Assembly: GCF_965638725.1 (NCBI RefSeq)
Contig: NC_134982.1
Location: 57,473,816-57,537,815 of the forward strand
Reading direction: 5' to 3'
Length of the DNA stretch: 64,000 bases
Origin: Aptenodytes patagonicus
Taxonomy: Eukaryota > Chordata > Aves > Sphenisciformes > Spheniscidae
Shown here: piece by piece, positions 1 through 12,800 of the stretch
Layout of the letters: the number at the start of each line of letters is the position of its first letter
Position numbering within the stretch: position 1 is the stretch's first letter
Notes under the pieces: model-generated
Told to the model about the DNA's origin: nothing
Database searches by the model: none
The model's input: the letters and a program-made list of their open reading frames with translations, nothing else
Program-made: the position numbers and the translations under genes

Positions 1-349
1 GCATCCCTTTTGGTATCAACAATTTCTGGCAGCTTCTGAAAGGAGCCCTGTCCAAGGTGTTGCTGGGGAGGAGTGACAGCTGCAGAGGAACTGGCTAAAT
101 AATCAAAGGTCCCATCACTCTCATTGCTGAACACAAGACCCTGGGGCAACACAGTCTGTTAAGCTGTGCCAATAGATAGTACCGTGCAAGCATTTCTGTG
201 CTGTTGTCTGTGATGTTTTGTGTATGAGTGATGAAATATAAATTTAGAAATCAGCCCTGTTTTCCCACCTATATCTTACTGTTTTTTTCCTCCCCAAATC
301 CATTTTATAGCTGTAAAACAGCAAGTGTATTATGAAAAATGAATAAGCT

Positions 350-432
350 AAGTTACGTCTGTAGGGAGGCTGCCTCTTTTATTAGACCAACCAATACAGC
401 TGGAGCAAACAGACAATCTTTTAGGCATGTGA
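350..432 (-). repeat. Possible ancient amniote interspersed repeat fragment
   Basis: On the - strand the segment reads with a TTGGTCTAATAAAAG core. This resembles the 3' part of an old repeat that I recall from turtle and crocodile genomes (TTGGTCCAATAAAAGATAT). The match is partial and from memory. Confidence 0.3.
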
Positions 433-628
433 TCTATCTTTGGGTCTGAGCTGCAGCCTGTTTTTTTCCCCAGCTGTAACTGGCAGCATAATAAAAGACA
501 TTTCTCCTTAAAAATCTTGCCTCACTTCTACTCCTAGACCGCAGTGGCAACAGCCACCCAAATACCGCCACAAACAAATCAGTCAGAGTTTAGGACCCGG
601 AGCCCTGTTTTAAGCTTATGGGATGTGA

Positions 629-634
629 CAGCTG
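629..634 (+). promoter_or_regulatory. CAGCTG E-box upstream of CHRNB3
   Basis: CAGCTG occurs about 200 bases upstream of the CHRNB3 ATG; further copies are at 397-402 and 471-476. I recall that the compact chicken beta-3 promoter depends on an E-box bound by the proneural bHLH factor ATH5 (ATOH7) in developing retinal ganglion cells. The copy at 629 is the best placed, but assigning it to that role is inference. No TATA box is obvious. Confidence 0.4.
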
Positions 635-830
635 ACTGAAAATCAATGAAGTGTGATTTACGGAGCGTCATAATGAGGCAAGATATGGCTCGAAAGGTGC
701 TGTCTTGCCTTGCAGACTCAATTATCCGCCTTGATTTTTAACTAGATTCTTTTAGTCCCCTACTAGGATGAGACCGATTTGCTTATGAAAACAAAAGATC
801 AGATTTAAAGGAAAAGCCACGGTGGTGCCC

Positions 831-873
831 ATGCTTTGCCTAGTGCTTTTTGCGCTGTGTCTGAGCCGCTCAG
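831..873 (+). CDS. CHRNB3: CHRNB3 exon 1 (start codon, signal peptide)
   Basis: ATG at 831 opens a short hydrophobic leader of the form [14 protein letters not shown]. The donor GTAAGTG follows at 874, and the exon ends in phase 1 (a single G). This G joins AT of exon 2 to make Asp15. The start is chosen because it is the only ATG giving a leader in frame with exon 2. Confidence 0.88.
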
Positions 874-3800
874 GTAAGTGCGATTTCTTCTTCTTCCAAG
901 CCGAGCTGCAGATGTTCAAGAATTTTTTTCTGCTGGCCAGTTAGCTGCTGCTTGCTGGGACAAGGTAGATGCCGGCTTCCCTTGGTCCTCTTCTTAATGC
1001 TGTCTGACTAGCAAAAGAGGGTTGTATCAGCTGCTGCCTTGGTATTGCAACCACAGCCAGTTTGGCAACAAGGTTTTAATAACTGGGGTGAGGGGGTGGT
1101 CGCTGGGTAGAAGTTAAAAAAATCCTAAGCTTGACTCTGACTGCTAAAGGGAGTTACGGGAGAACGTCCATCACCAGGAGGAAGACTGAAATGCCTCAGA
1201 CGAGCTGATGAAAGGCTAAGTGTCCTTGTCTGTATTTCTTGGGGTGTTTTGCATGTTTGTTTAGCAGACTCCCTGCCCCTGCACTCCTGCTCCTGTGCCT
1301 GTGGGGAACTGCTCCTGGCACGGACCGCAGAGAGAAACAGGAACCTGGGGGAGAGGGGAGATGGCAAATGGTGCTCAGTTACTTATACGGGTGGTAACCT
1401 GCCAGGGAGCTCCCCAACTTTTGCCTTCTCTGCGCACCATATGGTAAATTCAGGGATGCATCTGTCCTACGGCTGCTTCTCGTATTTTTCAAAGGCAGTG
1501 CTACTTTGTTCAGTGTTTTCTCCGTGGCTTTATCCAACTTAATTGTCAGGCAGGGCTTGATCAAAGGAGGTGTTAAACTATTTTTTCTGCTTGATATGTC
1601 TTCCTTCTCATTAAAAACTTCTGCTTTTAAACTGTCCTCCTGCAAGTACTGAGGCTGTCTTAAAAGGGCACCAATCTTGTTCCTTCTGGCTTTCTTCTTT
1701 GTGAGATTTCTCAAGTCTTTTTCACTCTTTTCTGTGGCTTCCCCAGCAGCTGAGAATCAACACATCCAGACCCAAAACCAGCTTTACCACTTCTCTGCTA
1801 TACCCTCTTGGAGCATTAGGGCCCTTGGACTTCATATGCGGTATGGGCTGTGAAATGGCACCATTTTCCTATGAGGGAGTTCATACACAGCCACGGACAC
1901 CGTGCCCATGGGGTATGTGGTTGTGTATGTGTGTGGAGGGAGTTATACTCAAACAAACCCAGAGCAATGCATTCCAGCATTAAGACAAAGCTGGTTTTGA
2001 TCTGCATGTTTTGGGATTGTGGATTTTTTCTGTTCAATGGCTTTTCCATTAAATCTCCTGTGTTTAACAACCACACACCCCTATGAACCTCCTGAAGGGA
2101 AAGTGAAAGGGCTGGGAGCTGGGGTCTCTGCAGACACTCTTACGTGTCAGTGGATTGGACCACTGAAGTTGTGGGTAGTGAGGGGGGAGAAAGATGTTCT
2201 TTCTGTTCCTTTGGTTGCGGATGCAATGCCTCTCTGGCATGTTTGGCCAGGCAATCCAGTTTCCTAGGACAGACCCCAAACTCTGTCCCCCGTTTGCTGT
2301 GGTGGAGCTAGCATTAGCCCTAGTGTGAGAATAAACCCTGGAGCAAGCAGAAGGAGCATTTGTGGTTTCCCAGTTGGTAATAGCAGACCTCAAAGGCTTG
2401 TGACAAAGTGGCAAGACACAGGGTGGCCGCAGAGGCTGCTATAAACTGTATTGACAGCTGCATAAGCCCATCCCTGGCTGTGGAGCAGAGCAGGTGGAAA
2501 GGAGTGTGAAAGCTCCCTCTGACCAGCTAGCCTCCACCTCCCCAGGGTTTGGTAACCCCACCACAACTGCACGTCCAACAACTGAGGACAAGCACAGCCT
2601 GTGCTAGAGCATCTGACAGTAAAGTAATTATCTTGTGAGTGACAATCATTAGGCTTCAGAGTTTACAGCTTCTCAAAGAGGAATGGGCATTTGCTGTGGC
2701 TGGAAGTGGTGGATGACAGAACTGCTTGGACCTTGTGCTATCCTGAGAGAATCCAGACTGCACTAGGGAATGATTTTGTCCAATGGGGAGCTCTGGCATG
2801 GGAACAGGTTTTTGCTTCAGGCAGTCCTTCAGCTGTGCTGCTTCCTGCCAGATCTACCCCTGCCTGCAGCCTCACATAGACCCCGCCGAGGGAGAGGAGG
2901 CTGCACGGCCTGTTTCGCCCAGGAGATGGGTAGCAGCTGCAGGGGGAAGAGGACATAGACAGTGATAGTGGTCTATCCTTTCCTCTGTGCATGTGACAGA
3001 GCATTACCCTCTGCCTCCGGTTTTCTCTCTGGAGGCGCTACTGGGCTCAGATGCCCTTTCCTCTCTCCCCATGGTGCAGGGACCCTGCTGGGGGCTGTCT
3101 TACCTCTGATGTTTGCTGCACAGCATGTGTGAGACCCTCAGCTGTGCCCTCCTGCCAGGGTTCTCCCATCACCTGGTCCTTGCACCATCCCTTGGCCGTG
3201 ACCCTCTGCCTGCAGATCCCTTCTGCACCTAATGGCTGGCAATCCAGGCACAGGTGTCCTGCTCACACTGGGACTGGCAGGGCACGGGTGGTGAGGGGAC
3301 AAGGTGGGCCCTGGGCAGTGCCTTGTGAGGTCCCCTTTGACTGCTGGCACAGCAATATTGGCTGTGACCCCCGTGGCACAGGGCCGACCAGCTTGAGCTC
3401 CTTTTTCCTCCATGGTGCCTTTGAAGAGAGGTGAAATCCTTCTCATCCTTGGGTGTTGTGTGTGTGCACAAGGGAAGAGGTGGAGGTCATGTCAGGACCT
3501 CAGCATCACAGAGAGTGGGGCTGGCATTTGGGAAAGGATGGAGGGTCTGAACCGCCCTGCCCCTTTCATGGTAGCAGGGGGAAGGGGGAGCGTGGTGACA
3601 GGGACCAGGGGAGTCTCAAGTCTTGCAGGTACAGACTATGATGGCTCCGTGCTTGGTTGCGGGCCGACCTGGCCCTGGCTGCATCATCCAGCTCCTCCTG
3701 CTGCCAGATGAGCTCTTTTTGCTTTTTGCTCCACCAATGCTGTTGCCCACCCAACCCACCCCCCAGCTGGGAGAATTCAGCTTTCTCAACGATTTGTTGC

Positions 3801-6800
3801 TATCCCCTGGTTGACCCCAGAAGGAGAATTCATTTCCAAGTGCTGCATGAGGCTCCCTCAGATCTGGCCTACAGGCCCTGTAGCTTCCAGCGAGGAAATC
3901 CCACCACCCTGATCCTTGAGCAGGGCAGCCACCGTCTCAGAGAGGCCATAGAAACCGACCAAGTGCAAGTGAAATCCCTGGGCCCAGAAATGCCCACAGT
4001 GTATTGCTGCTGTTTCTGGCTGCAAGGCAGCCAGCCAGGGATGGCCCCACAGTGACCAGATTTCCCCTGTGGCCCCAGCTCTCTGTGGTACACCACAGGT
4101 ATCTGAAAAACTAGGGCTCTTTCTCAGGGTGGCATTTATCAGGTTGGATTTTTACTACTCGGGAATGAAAGAGAGCACGTGATGCTCTGAGCCCGTGGAT
4201 CTTCTAAAGAATAATAAACAAGAAAGACTGGACAAGTACGTTGACTCAAGACAAAAAGGCCACAGAAAACAGAAACCTGGTACAAAGTCATCACTGCTCC
4301 GGTCTGATGATTTTTTTGTGTGTGAGTTGGGCTTGGGCTGTCTTGCCTTCCCTTCCCCTCGCCCTGGCTCTATTGAGAGTCTGTGCATCTGAATTCCTAC
4401 AGATTTTACTGACAAGAGCTGCCCAGAGGCGAATTTGTCTCACATCATCGCTCTGCCTCACTTCTTCAGGTCATGCTGTTCTCCACATCTGCTTTCCAGC
4501 ACGGCCCCACTCTCTGTTGCTCTCTTCCAGATGTGGCTGCCTTCAGTTCAATCGCTGAAAATGAGGACGCACTCCTCAAGCACTTATTTCAAGGCTATCA
4601 GAAATGGGTCCGCCCCGTGGAAAACTCCAATGACACCATCAAAGTCCTTTTTGGATTAAAGATATCACAGCTTGTGGATGTGGTAAGTGTTGTGTTGGGC
4701 TTTGTAGAACATCCCTTCTTTTATAGACAGTCATGCATCCACCTGGGAGGGCTGGTGATGCTGTTGGCTTTTGCCTCCTGACACATGAAATGGTGATGGT
4801 CAGGCAACGAAATGCTAAGCGTGGTGCAGTGCTGGTGATATGACCTCTTGCCCCACGCATGGCACGGGCTTAAAGACTCATTCGTTTTGCAGCAAACCTG
4901 AAGGTCCTTTTTTTCCCCACTGTTCTCAGGGGATAAGGCTTCATTGCATCAGGTGTTAATTGAACAGTCCATGCCAGACAGTCCCTGGCCCCTACATTTG
5001 CCATTTAATGACAAGGCAGCTACGGGACAGGGGTGAGGAAGGGTAGAGCTGGTTGGATATTGTTCACTCTAAGCAAGCTTGCATCCAGGCCAAAGGCAAC
5101 TCATATCTTGACCCAGCTGGCCACTCAGATATGACACTAGAGCCAAAACAGACAATCCCATGTTTTTGCCCACATGGAAAGTATCCCTTCCCTTTCCCCT
5201 CCATCACTGCAATGCACAGTGGAATTTGCACAGGGTCCAGAGGTACCCACAAAACTGTGTTCCTCACATCCCCCGGCCCCTAGCAGTGTCCCCTTGGGCC
5301 GTGGAAGGCAGACTCTAATTTTGTGCTTTATTTACATATTCAGGACAATGTTTCAGATTGTATCTTCCCAAACTCACTCCAGGCCAAGCAGTATGGGGAG
5401 ATGAGCCATCCTGTGAGCCCACAACCATGTGCGTCCTGACCCCACTTGCTGGCTGAGCCCTGCTGCCTCCCTGCTCTTTGGCATCTAATTCCTTCAGGCT
5501 GCTGTGAAATGCCAGACCTCGGTTTTCCAGCATCAGGAGCTCCCAGCGAGAGCAGGGACAGCACCTAGAAAGTCAGTTCACTTCTCCCAACAGTGACTGA
5601 AGAGCCCAGGCCCATGGGGAAACAGGTCCATAGGGATCTTCTCTGCTCAGCACAGGGCTGGACTCTGCAGGTATAGGGTCTGTTTCCACTGGCTGTTTTG
5701 GTATTGCAATCCTCTCTACCTTGTGTCACCCTAGGATGAGAAGAATCAGCTGATGACAACCAACGTGTGGCTGAAGCAGGTAAATAAGACCAAATCAGAC
5801 CTCTCCTTTCAGTGCAGGGCTGCTGAGCTGAGCGGCCATCCCAGCTTGCTGCCCACTGTGCCATCCATCCCCTTTCGTGACGCCGAGTGGCCAGACAAAA
5901 GCAGCACCATGTTACCTTGCCTGAAGTTTTTACTTTACTCTTCTCACTTCAGCAAATGCATAAAGGGGCAGAAAGGCAGGCAGGTGGCCCTTTAGGAAAT
6001 AGGGTACCGTCTTCTCCTGGCCTGCGCCCCAGCTATGCACTCAAGCCAGCTGTATTTCAGGGAAGCAACATCCCCTGATACTGCAGTGGCTGTTCCTGGG
6101 ATACTGTGTGTGCCCTGAGGGACTACTCTGTTTCAGACTTAGAGGGCACGCAAGTACTGCGTCTCTTGCCCAAGCGAAGACTGGTGCCTTGGATGGATGA
6201 ATTTCTCCTTCAGCATAAGTAAAGAGAAAGAAAAGGCCAGCATGTTACACCCCCCACCCACCCCCCAATTAAAATCTGTGGCAAATTAATCAGATGTCTC
6301 TAACACAATTGCTTCTGGAAGTGATGATAATTTATACAAATGGGGGAAAGGTGCAAGTTGAACTGTTAGGTCTCCTTTCTTCTTCACTCCTGAAGAACAC
6401 TGCATTTGGTTTAGATTACATTGCACCAATTTATTGACCTTGAGACAATTATTTTAAGTCTCTCAGCCATGTGAGAATCTATAAACATGTCAGCTGATCC
6501 TAGGCAGAGGACATAAACCCAAGCCATACTTGAAATGATGCCATGGGAAGTGGTTCCCAGAGGTCGCTGGGCTGGTGGAGGAGAAATGCCACTCAGTTTT
6601 TGTTCTCAGTCTGGTACCTGTAGTGCTGCAGCGCATGTGAGCTTCTGAGTGGAGCAGGACCCCTAAAGGCCGTAGGGACATTATATGCAAAGATGGTCTC
6701 TCCCTTTAAGAAGGAGAAGTTCAGACTTCTCCTTGCTGCAGGGACGGCAGGAATTTCCCCTTTTGCTGGGGAAATTTGTGGCTGATCTGAATCCAACTGC

Positions 6801-9800
6801 TGAGAGCCTGCCCTGAAAGAGCTGCGGTGTTACATTTTCCCCACCTTCAGCTGCAATTGCAGAGACCCTCATGTGCACAGGGCCAGATCTTGGCTTCCTT
6901 ACTCTGAGTAGCCGCTTGGGCAGACAGCAGAGCCCTCCTACAAAGGTAACCCCTTGCCCCTGTCTCTCCTCTCCCCATTCCCACCCTCTCTCCTTGCAGA
7001 CTGCAGCACCCATCTCTCCCTGCAGGTCCAAGCCCTGCAGTCTGCAGGTGTGAAATCAACCCACTTCACCCTCCTCATTCTCTGTGTTCCTGCAAGTGTC
7101 CCCAGAAATATTTTACAGCCTTTTGCAGCCTTTGACAGAATATTCCTGGGTCTGACCGTCTCCTTCTTCTCAGGGAAGACTTGACTGCTTGCTTCATCCA
7201 GGACAGCAAAGTCTCCTATGCCCTGGGGCAGCCTTCATCCCTCTGGCTGGGTGACATCTTCACCCAGGTTACAGTGACTGCAGAAGAGAGGGATCTGAAG
7301 TATTGACTCACATTAGCAGGCCAAATGCAAGTCCAGGCTGCCCAAGGGCATTAAGCCTCAGATGTTAATGCAGACAGACAGCTACTGATCCTCTCTCCAT
7401 TGCTGCATGAACCTGTGTGGGGACATTTCAGGTTAGCCCATCCACATGGAGCACCCTGATTGTATTGCAGCATTAACCTCCAGTCATAGCCTGGAGCCTG
7501 TGTCATCACTGTTGCTGTGTGAAATCAGGTTCTGCTGCAGGTTACTCCAAACATGCTGCAGGAGGTAGGGACATACCTCCATCCACTCATTGCCTCTCGG
7601 GTGTGGGGGAGGATGAGGGTGAGGGGAAGCCACTTTGCCTGATCCTTCTGCCCCATGCCGTGGCTAAAAGAAGGACCTACCCAGTCTGCACTATGGACAT
7701 GCTGATTTCTTTGGAGGCCTTCGGAGACTGCTCAGATATTAGCCAGGGCAGTTCCCTAGGGTAACTCAGCACTGCGATTTTCAGAATTGCTGAGCTGGGC
7801 TCTCACTAGTTGTTAGCGTTTCTAATACCCCTTCTCGATCTGAGGGGCTAGGAACTTCAAGGCCCAAATGAAATGGGAGCAGAATTCCCAAAGGGAGCAG
7901 AAAATAAGTGAGACACAGGCTCTGATTTTCACAGATGCAGATGCCCTCAGGAGGTCAGGCTGAGCACTAAATACCTGTGGCCTGACCCAGCTGTCCTGCT
8001 TTGGGAGTCATGCAGTCCAGTAGGCTTAGTGTGAACTGGTCCCACGTGCAATCCAGTGCTTAGGGGATTATTAGAGTGCATAAGCACAACAGCTAGGAAA
8101 AGGTCCATAAAACTAAGCAGAATTAAAATAATTTTTCCTTTTGGGTAGGGAAAAGTGAAAAACACTAAAACAAACCAGAACTCTCTAATGACAGAGATCC
8201 TGTCCTTCTGCAGGAGCTGGAGAGGTCAGGGAAGTCTGGTCCTCACCCTATGTGTGTGAGGTTGAGGGAGAATCACAGTCATCATTTCTCTGCCAAGAGT
8301 CTGGCTTCTCTTAGGTGAGCAAAGATTAAATCCAAGGATTTTCTTTTTTTTACCTCAACCATCCAGATGGTCAAGATGGTGGGACTTGGTGATGTGCATG
8401 CAGGCAGACACACAAGGTGCAACGGAGTTTTTAGTGGTTGCTGAGAAAGTATCTGGGTTTGGACAAGCTATGGAGTCTACTAGGAAGGGTCGAGAATCTG
8501 GGTCCAGTGTATCTTGGTCCACTTGCTGTAGGTTATGCACTTGAGTGACAGCCCAGAGACGGGAATTTGGCAGAACTGGAGGAAGGGGAGAGCAATGGGA
8601 GGGTCTGGAGCAGCTTGGAAGAAAGGGAGAAGAGAGGAAAGGGCCCTTTGCATCTGCTGCTACAGTTTGTGTCAGCATAGCCCATAGGGAGATTCCCGTT
8701 TTAAACTGCTCATCTTCAAAGTCTGCACACAATCTATTTTCTGCTCTAGTAAGAAGACATGCAACCATTTGCCTTGCAGACACGAAAGAGCACTTTAGCT
8801 GGGAGAGAAATCAATGCAGGGCATGGGGGAGGGAGGAGTATTGCAGATGCAGCAAATAACCCAGGCCAAGGGGCTGCTCCAATTCAACTCCAGAGGGATG
8901 ATTATATCTCCAGGTGGCTCAGGGTATTTGCTTCTGTTGTGTTAGTGCAGGCTATGAGCTGACTAGTGTTGGCTGCTGCTGTCGGCCCTGACTATCCCCT
9001 TGCATAACAGGAATGTTTCCATCCTAAGCCCCCTTGCACCTATTACAGGAGGTGTCCAGGGCACATGTGAGTCTGTGCCCACGTAAAAGCCCAGGCTGCT
9101 GGAAACATCTGGTAGTCACCCATCCGCCGAGAAAGGTTCACGCTAAAAGTGGTGTGCTCTGTCCCTGCTGCTGAGGCTAAAAGCAGCAATGACCCTCTTC
9201 TTTTTCTACATCTGAACAGGTCCCATCTCTCCTTCAGCAGCAGGAGGAGCCGGGGGTGGAGGGCTGTGCCTGATTGCTGACACCAGCCATTTGGACAGTT
9301 CAGAGAGTGGGTCCATAACTCTTCTGGTGCAGGTAGTGGGGCCATTAATCCTGCCTTGGTACCAGCCTGGGCAACTGCCTCCTTTGCTTGTGCCTTGTGC
9401 CAGATTTGAGGAGGGGTCTACCAGCCACCTGCCCATGACCTTGGGCCCCATCCCTTCCCTGCACCTGGAGGAGGAAGACGCTTGTTCTCACTGTCTGTGT
9501 TTAGGTCTCTACTGAGGCTCTGGGTTGCTGTCACACTGTAAAGGACCTCAATAACAAGTGTCTGTAGGTATAGCTGTGAAAAGCATGTGGAATCGAGGAA
9601 GTAAGAGGGGAACAGTATGGTGGGAGAAGCAGAGAATATTGCATTTTGGTTCGTCCTTAAGTCATGGAGGAAATTGCCCAGAGAAGGCTGCGGCGCCCAC
9701 ATCCCTGGGGAGCTCTTAGTTCTGGAGCTTAATGGAAAGTCGTTCATCTTCTGCTTCTTGGTATTGACTACAGTCTACAGCTCTTGCTTTCTTTTGCTGC

Positions 9801-12800
9801 TATTCCCACGGGCAAGTGAAAACCTCCATCAATAACGAATGGGATCAGAGAGCTGCTTTTCCACTGCATCTCTGGAAATCTCCAGGTTGCTAGAGCCACT
9901 TTGGTAGGATCTCCCCATCTGAAAAAAACAAAAAGAGGAGAGAAAAATTATTCTGGAGTTCAGCATGATGAAAATGGACAGGACTCCCCCTGATTTTGCT
10001 TTTTTAGTGTTATCTCTTCAGGATTGTAACCAAATGCTTTACAGTAGCATTGTATTATTTTTCCTGCAATAGTGTACAGGTCTTTCTGATGAAAGAACAA
10101 TGATTTGGTTTGCAAGGACAGTATACAAATAATAGGTCGTGTATTCCGTTCACTGAAAAAAGCCAGGTCTCCACTGAAAAGTAATTAAAGGCCACCTCTC
10201 TGTCACTTGGGCAGTAGTAGCCATGCCAGCTGGCTCTTCCATGGGGTCAGTGCCAGCCAAAAACACCATGGGCTGGTTCTCAGAGGGAAGAAGAAGTGCC
10301 AAACCCAAGGGAAGTGCCTCCTTTCTTCCGGACTACCATCAGGTGGGCTGGGCAGGGTGGTGAGTGAAGAAAGTCAAGTGCTCCCCAGGAGTGCCTGCCT
10401 TGGGATTGCCTGCAAAGGGATGGGTTGCTGGGGCCCACCTGTGGCTGGAGGGGCAGTGCTTGTGGGGATTAGCATCTCCCAGCCATGGCTGCCTGCCATC
10501 CTCTCCGCCGCTGAGCAGTCTTACTCCAAGTTCTGCCCATTGTGCAGTGCAATGCAGTCCCTCTGAGGCAGGTGGTGGGAGGAGGAATGAGGCTGTTGTG
10601 TATGAGTGGGCAGAGGACTCTGCTGGCTTGTTACAGGAATGGATCGACCACAAGCTCTCCTGGAATCCGGAGGAATACGGTGGGATCACTGCCATCCGTG
10701 TCCCCTCTGAGTCTCTGTGGCTTCCCGACATTGTTTTGTTTGAAAAGTGAGTAGCATGGCTCCTTGTTCTGGGCTTAGGCCAGAGCTTGGGCAAGGCATG
10801 TCAGCCACCGTGAAGCTTGCGTGTGCTGTCAGAAGGCTGCTTCTTTAGGCAGTATGAACGTTGGCTTCCCTTGTGCTCCCGGTGATGGGTAGAAAGCAGA
10901 GCTGTGAGGGGGTAGGACTGGGGCAAACTTAGTCCTGAACTTGGTACTGTTTCTTCCTGTCCAACTCCCAGTGCTGATGGACGTTTTGAAGGATCTCTGA
11001 TGACCAAAGTCATAGTGAAGTACAATGGAGTGGTGACCTGGACGCCACCGGCCAGTTATAAGAGCTCCTGCACAATGGATGTGACCTTCTTCCCCTTCGA
11101 CAGGCAGAACTGCTCCATGAAGTTTGGGTCATGGACGTATGATGGCAGTATGGTGGACTTGATTTTAGTGGATGAAAATGTGGACAGGAAAGACTTCTTT
11201 GATAATGGGGAGTGGGAGATCTTACACGCCAAAGGTATGAAAGGCAACAGGAAAGATGGGCTGTATTCTTACCCATTTGTCACTTACTCCTTTGTGTTGA
11301 GACGCCTTCCACTGTTTTACACTCTTTTCTTAATAATCCCTTGCCTGGGATTGTCTTTTCTAACTGTCCTGGTGTTTTACCTGCCTTCAGATGAAGGAGA
11401 AAAGCTTTCATTGTCTACCTCAGTTCTAGTCTCCCTCACTGTTTTCCTTTTAGTGATTGAGGAAATAATCCCTTCTTCTTCCAAAGTCATCCCTCTGATT
11501 GGTGAGTATCTGCTGTTCATCATGATTTTTGTGACACTCTCTATCATCGTGACTGTGTTTGTCATCAATGTCCACCACCGCTCCTCAGCAACTTACCATC
11601 CCATGGCTCCCTGGGTTAAAAGACTCTTCCTCCAGAAGTTGCCTCGGCTGCTCTGCATGAAAGGCCATGTAGATCGTTACTCCTTCTCAGAAACTGAAGA
11701 AAAGGAAACCACCTTGAAATCAAAGCTCCTGGGGAAGCAGAAACACAAGCAAGCAAAAGATGGAGAGAAAATTGTTATTGCCTTTCTGGAAAAGGCAGCC
11801 GACTCCATTCGATACATTTCCAGGCATGTTAAAAAGGAGCATTTCATCAGACAGGTAGGTGAAGGGAGGGCAAGGAGGGATCACAGTTTCCTTGACAGCA
11901 ATGGCTTCCAAGCTCTTACCTTTTCTGCATGCCTTTCCCTTTGCCTCTTCCTCCTGCTCTCATCTGAGACATGTCTCGGGAGCTTCCCCTGCTTGATAAA
12001 TGACATGGGTTTTGGGAAAACGCATTGCTTCAAGGAGAACTGTATTGTGCTGTGAGAGTCCCTACTCTTCACAGATGCAGGAGGCCACAGCAGCATCTCC
12101 TGGAGGAATTCCTGTTTTGGAGTTATTTGAATAATCTTGTCCTGCTTAAGTTGGGGATAGACATGAATCTGGAAAACCTCCAAACTGTCACATGCTCTGA
12201 GATTGTCTCTTTCACAACACTTACAGGCAGGCAGGCTCTACGGCAGGTGCTAGATCTCAGTCCTGGCCTCCCAGCGACTATACACAGTGTAGCTGCCCTG
12301 TTTTGAGTGGAGGTCTTCTAGATTTTCACTAACATCAGTTCAGATTAGTCCCTAACTACCACCTTTCTCCTCCTCCCAACAATCCACCTGGCTATTAAAA
12401 TAGCAAATTACTGTGTGCATAAACAATGCATCTCATGCAAGGGTAGGACAGCAGAGCGATGCACCTGGCAGCATACGGAAAGAGAAAAACTTTGTTAGCA
12501 AAAGCTAACAGAAAAGCAAACCCCTCCTAGCAAAAGCCATGGCTTTGTTCAAACTGTGCTGAGAGGACTTCAGCAGAAAGATGAACAGTAAATCAAACAT
12601 GCAGTATGTGAGCATATAGTGTCCATGACTGAAGACTTCTGTTTGAAGCTGAAATAATTTTTAATAAAAAAAGTCCCTTGGATTGCTTTTATAAATAGCT
12701 CTTTTGTGTGTGCAGGGTTGTGCTAGTGCTCACAATGCAAAAGCCCCCTCCTGAATGCACACAATCTGAGCCAACAGAGCACTTAAGCAAACAGAAGCCA

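Larger units (their letters stand above)
1..830 (+). other. Upstream flank and promoter region of CHRNB3
   Basis: No coding exon is seen. The stretch contains three CAGCTG E-boxes and one old-repeat-like segment (about 350-430). The transcription start is not evident from sequence alone. Confidence 0.5.

Noticed and set aside
3051-3434. 127-codon ORF in CHRNB3 intron 1
   Set aside because: It is Pro/Cys/Ser-rich and composition-driven, with no splice support. It lies in an intron with clean boundaries.
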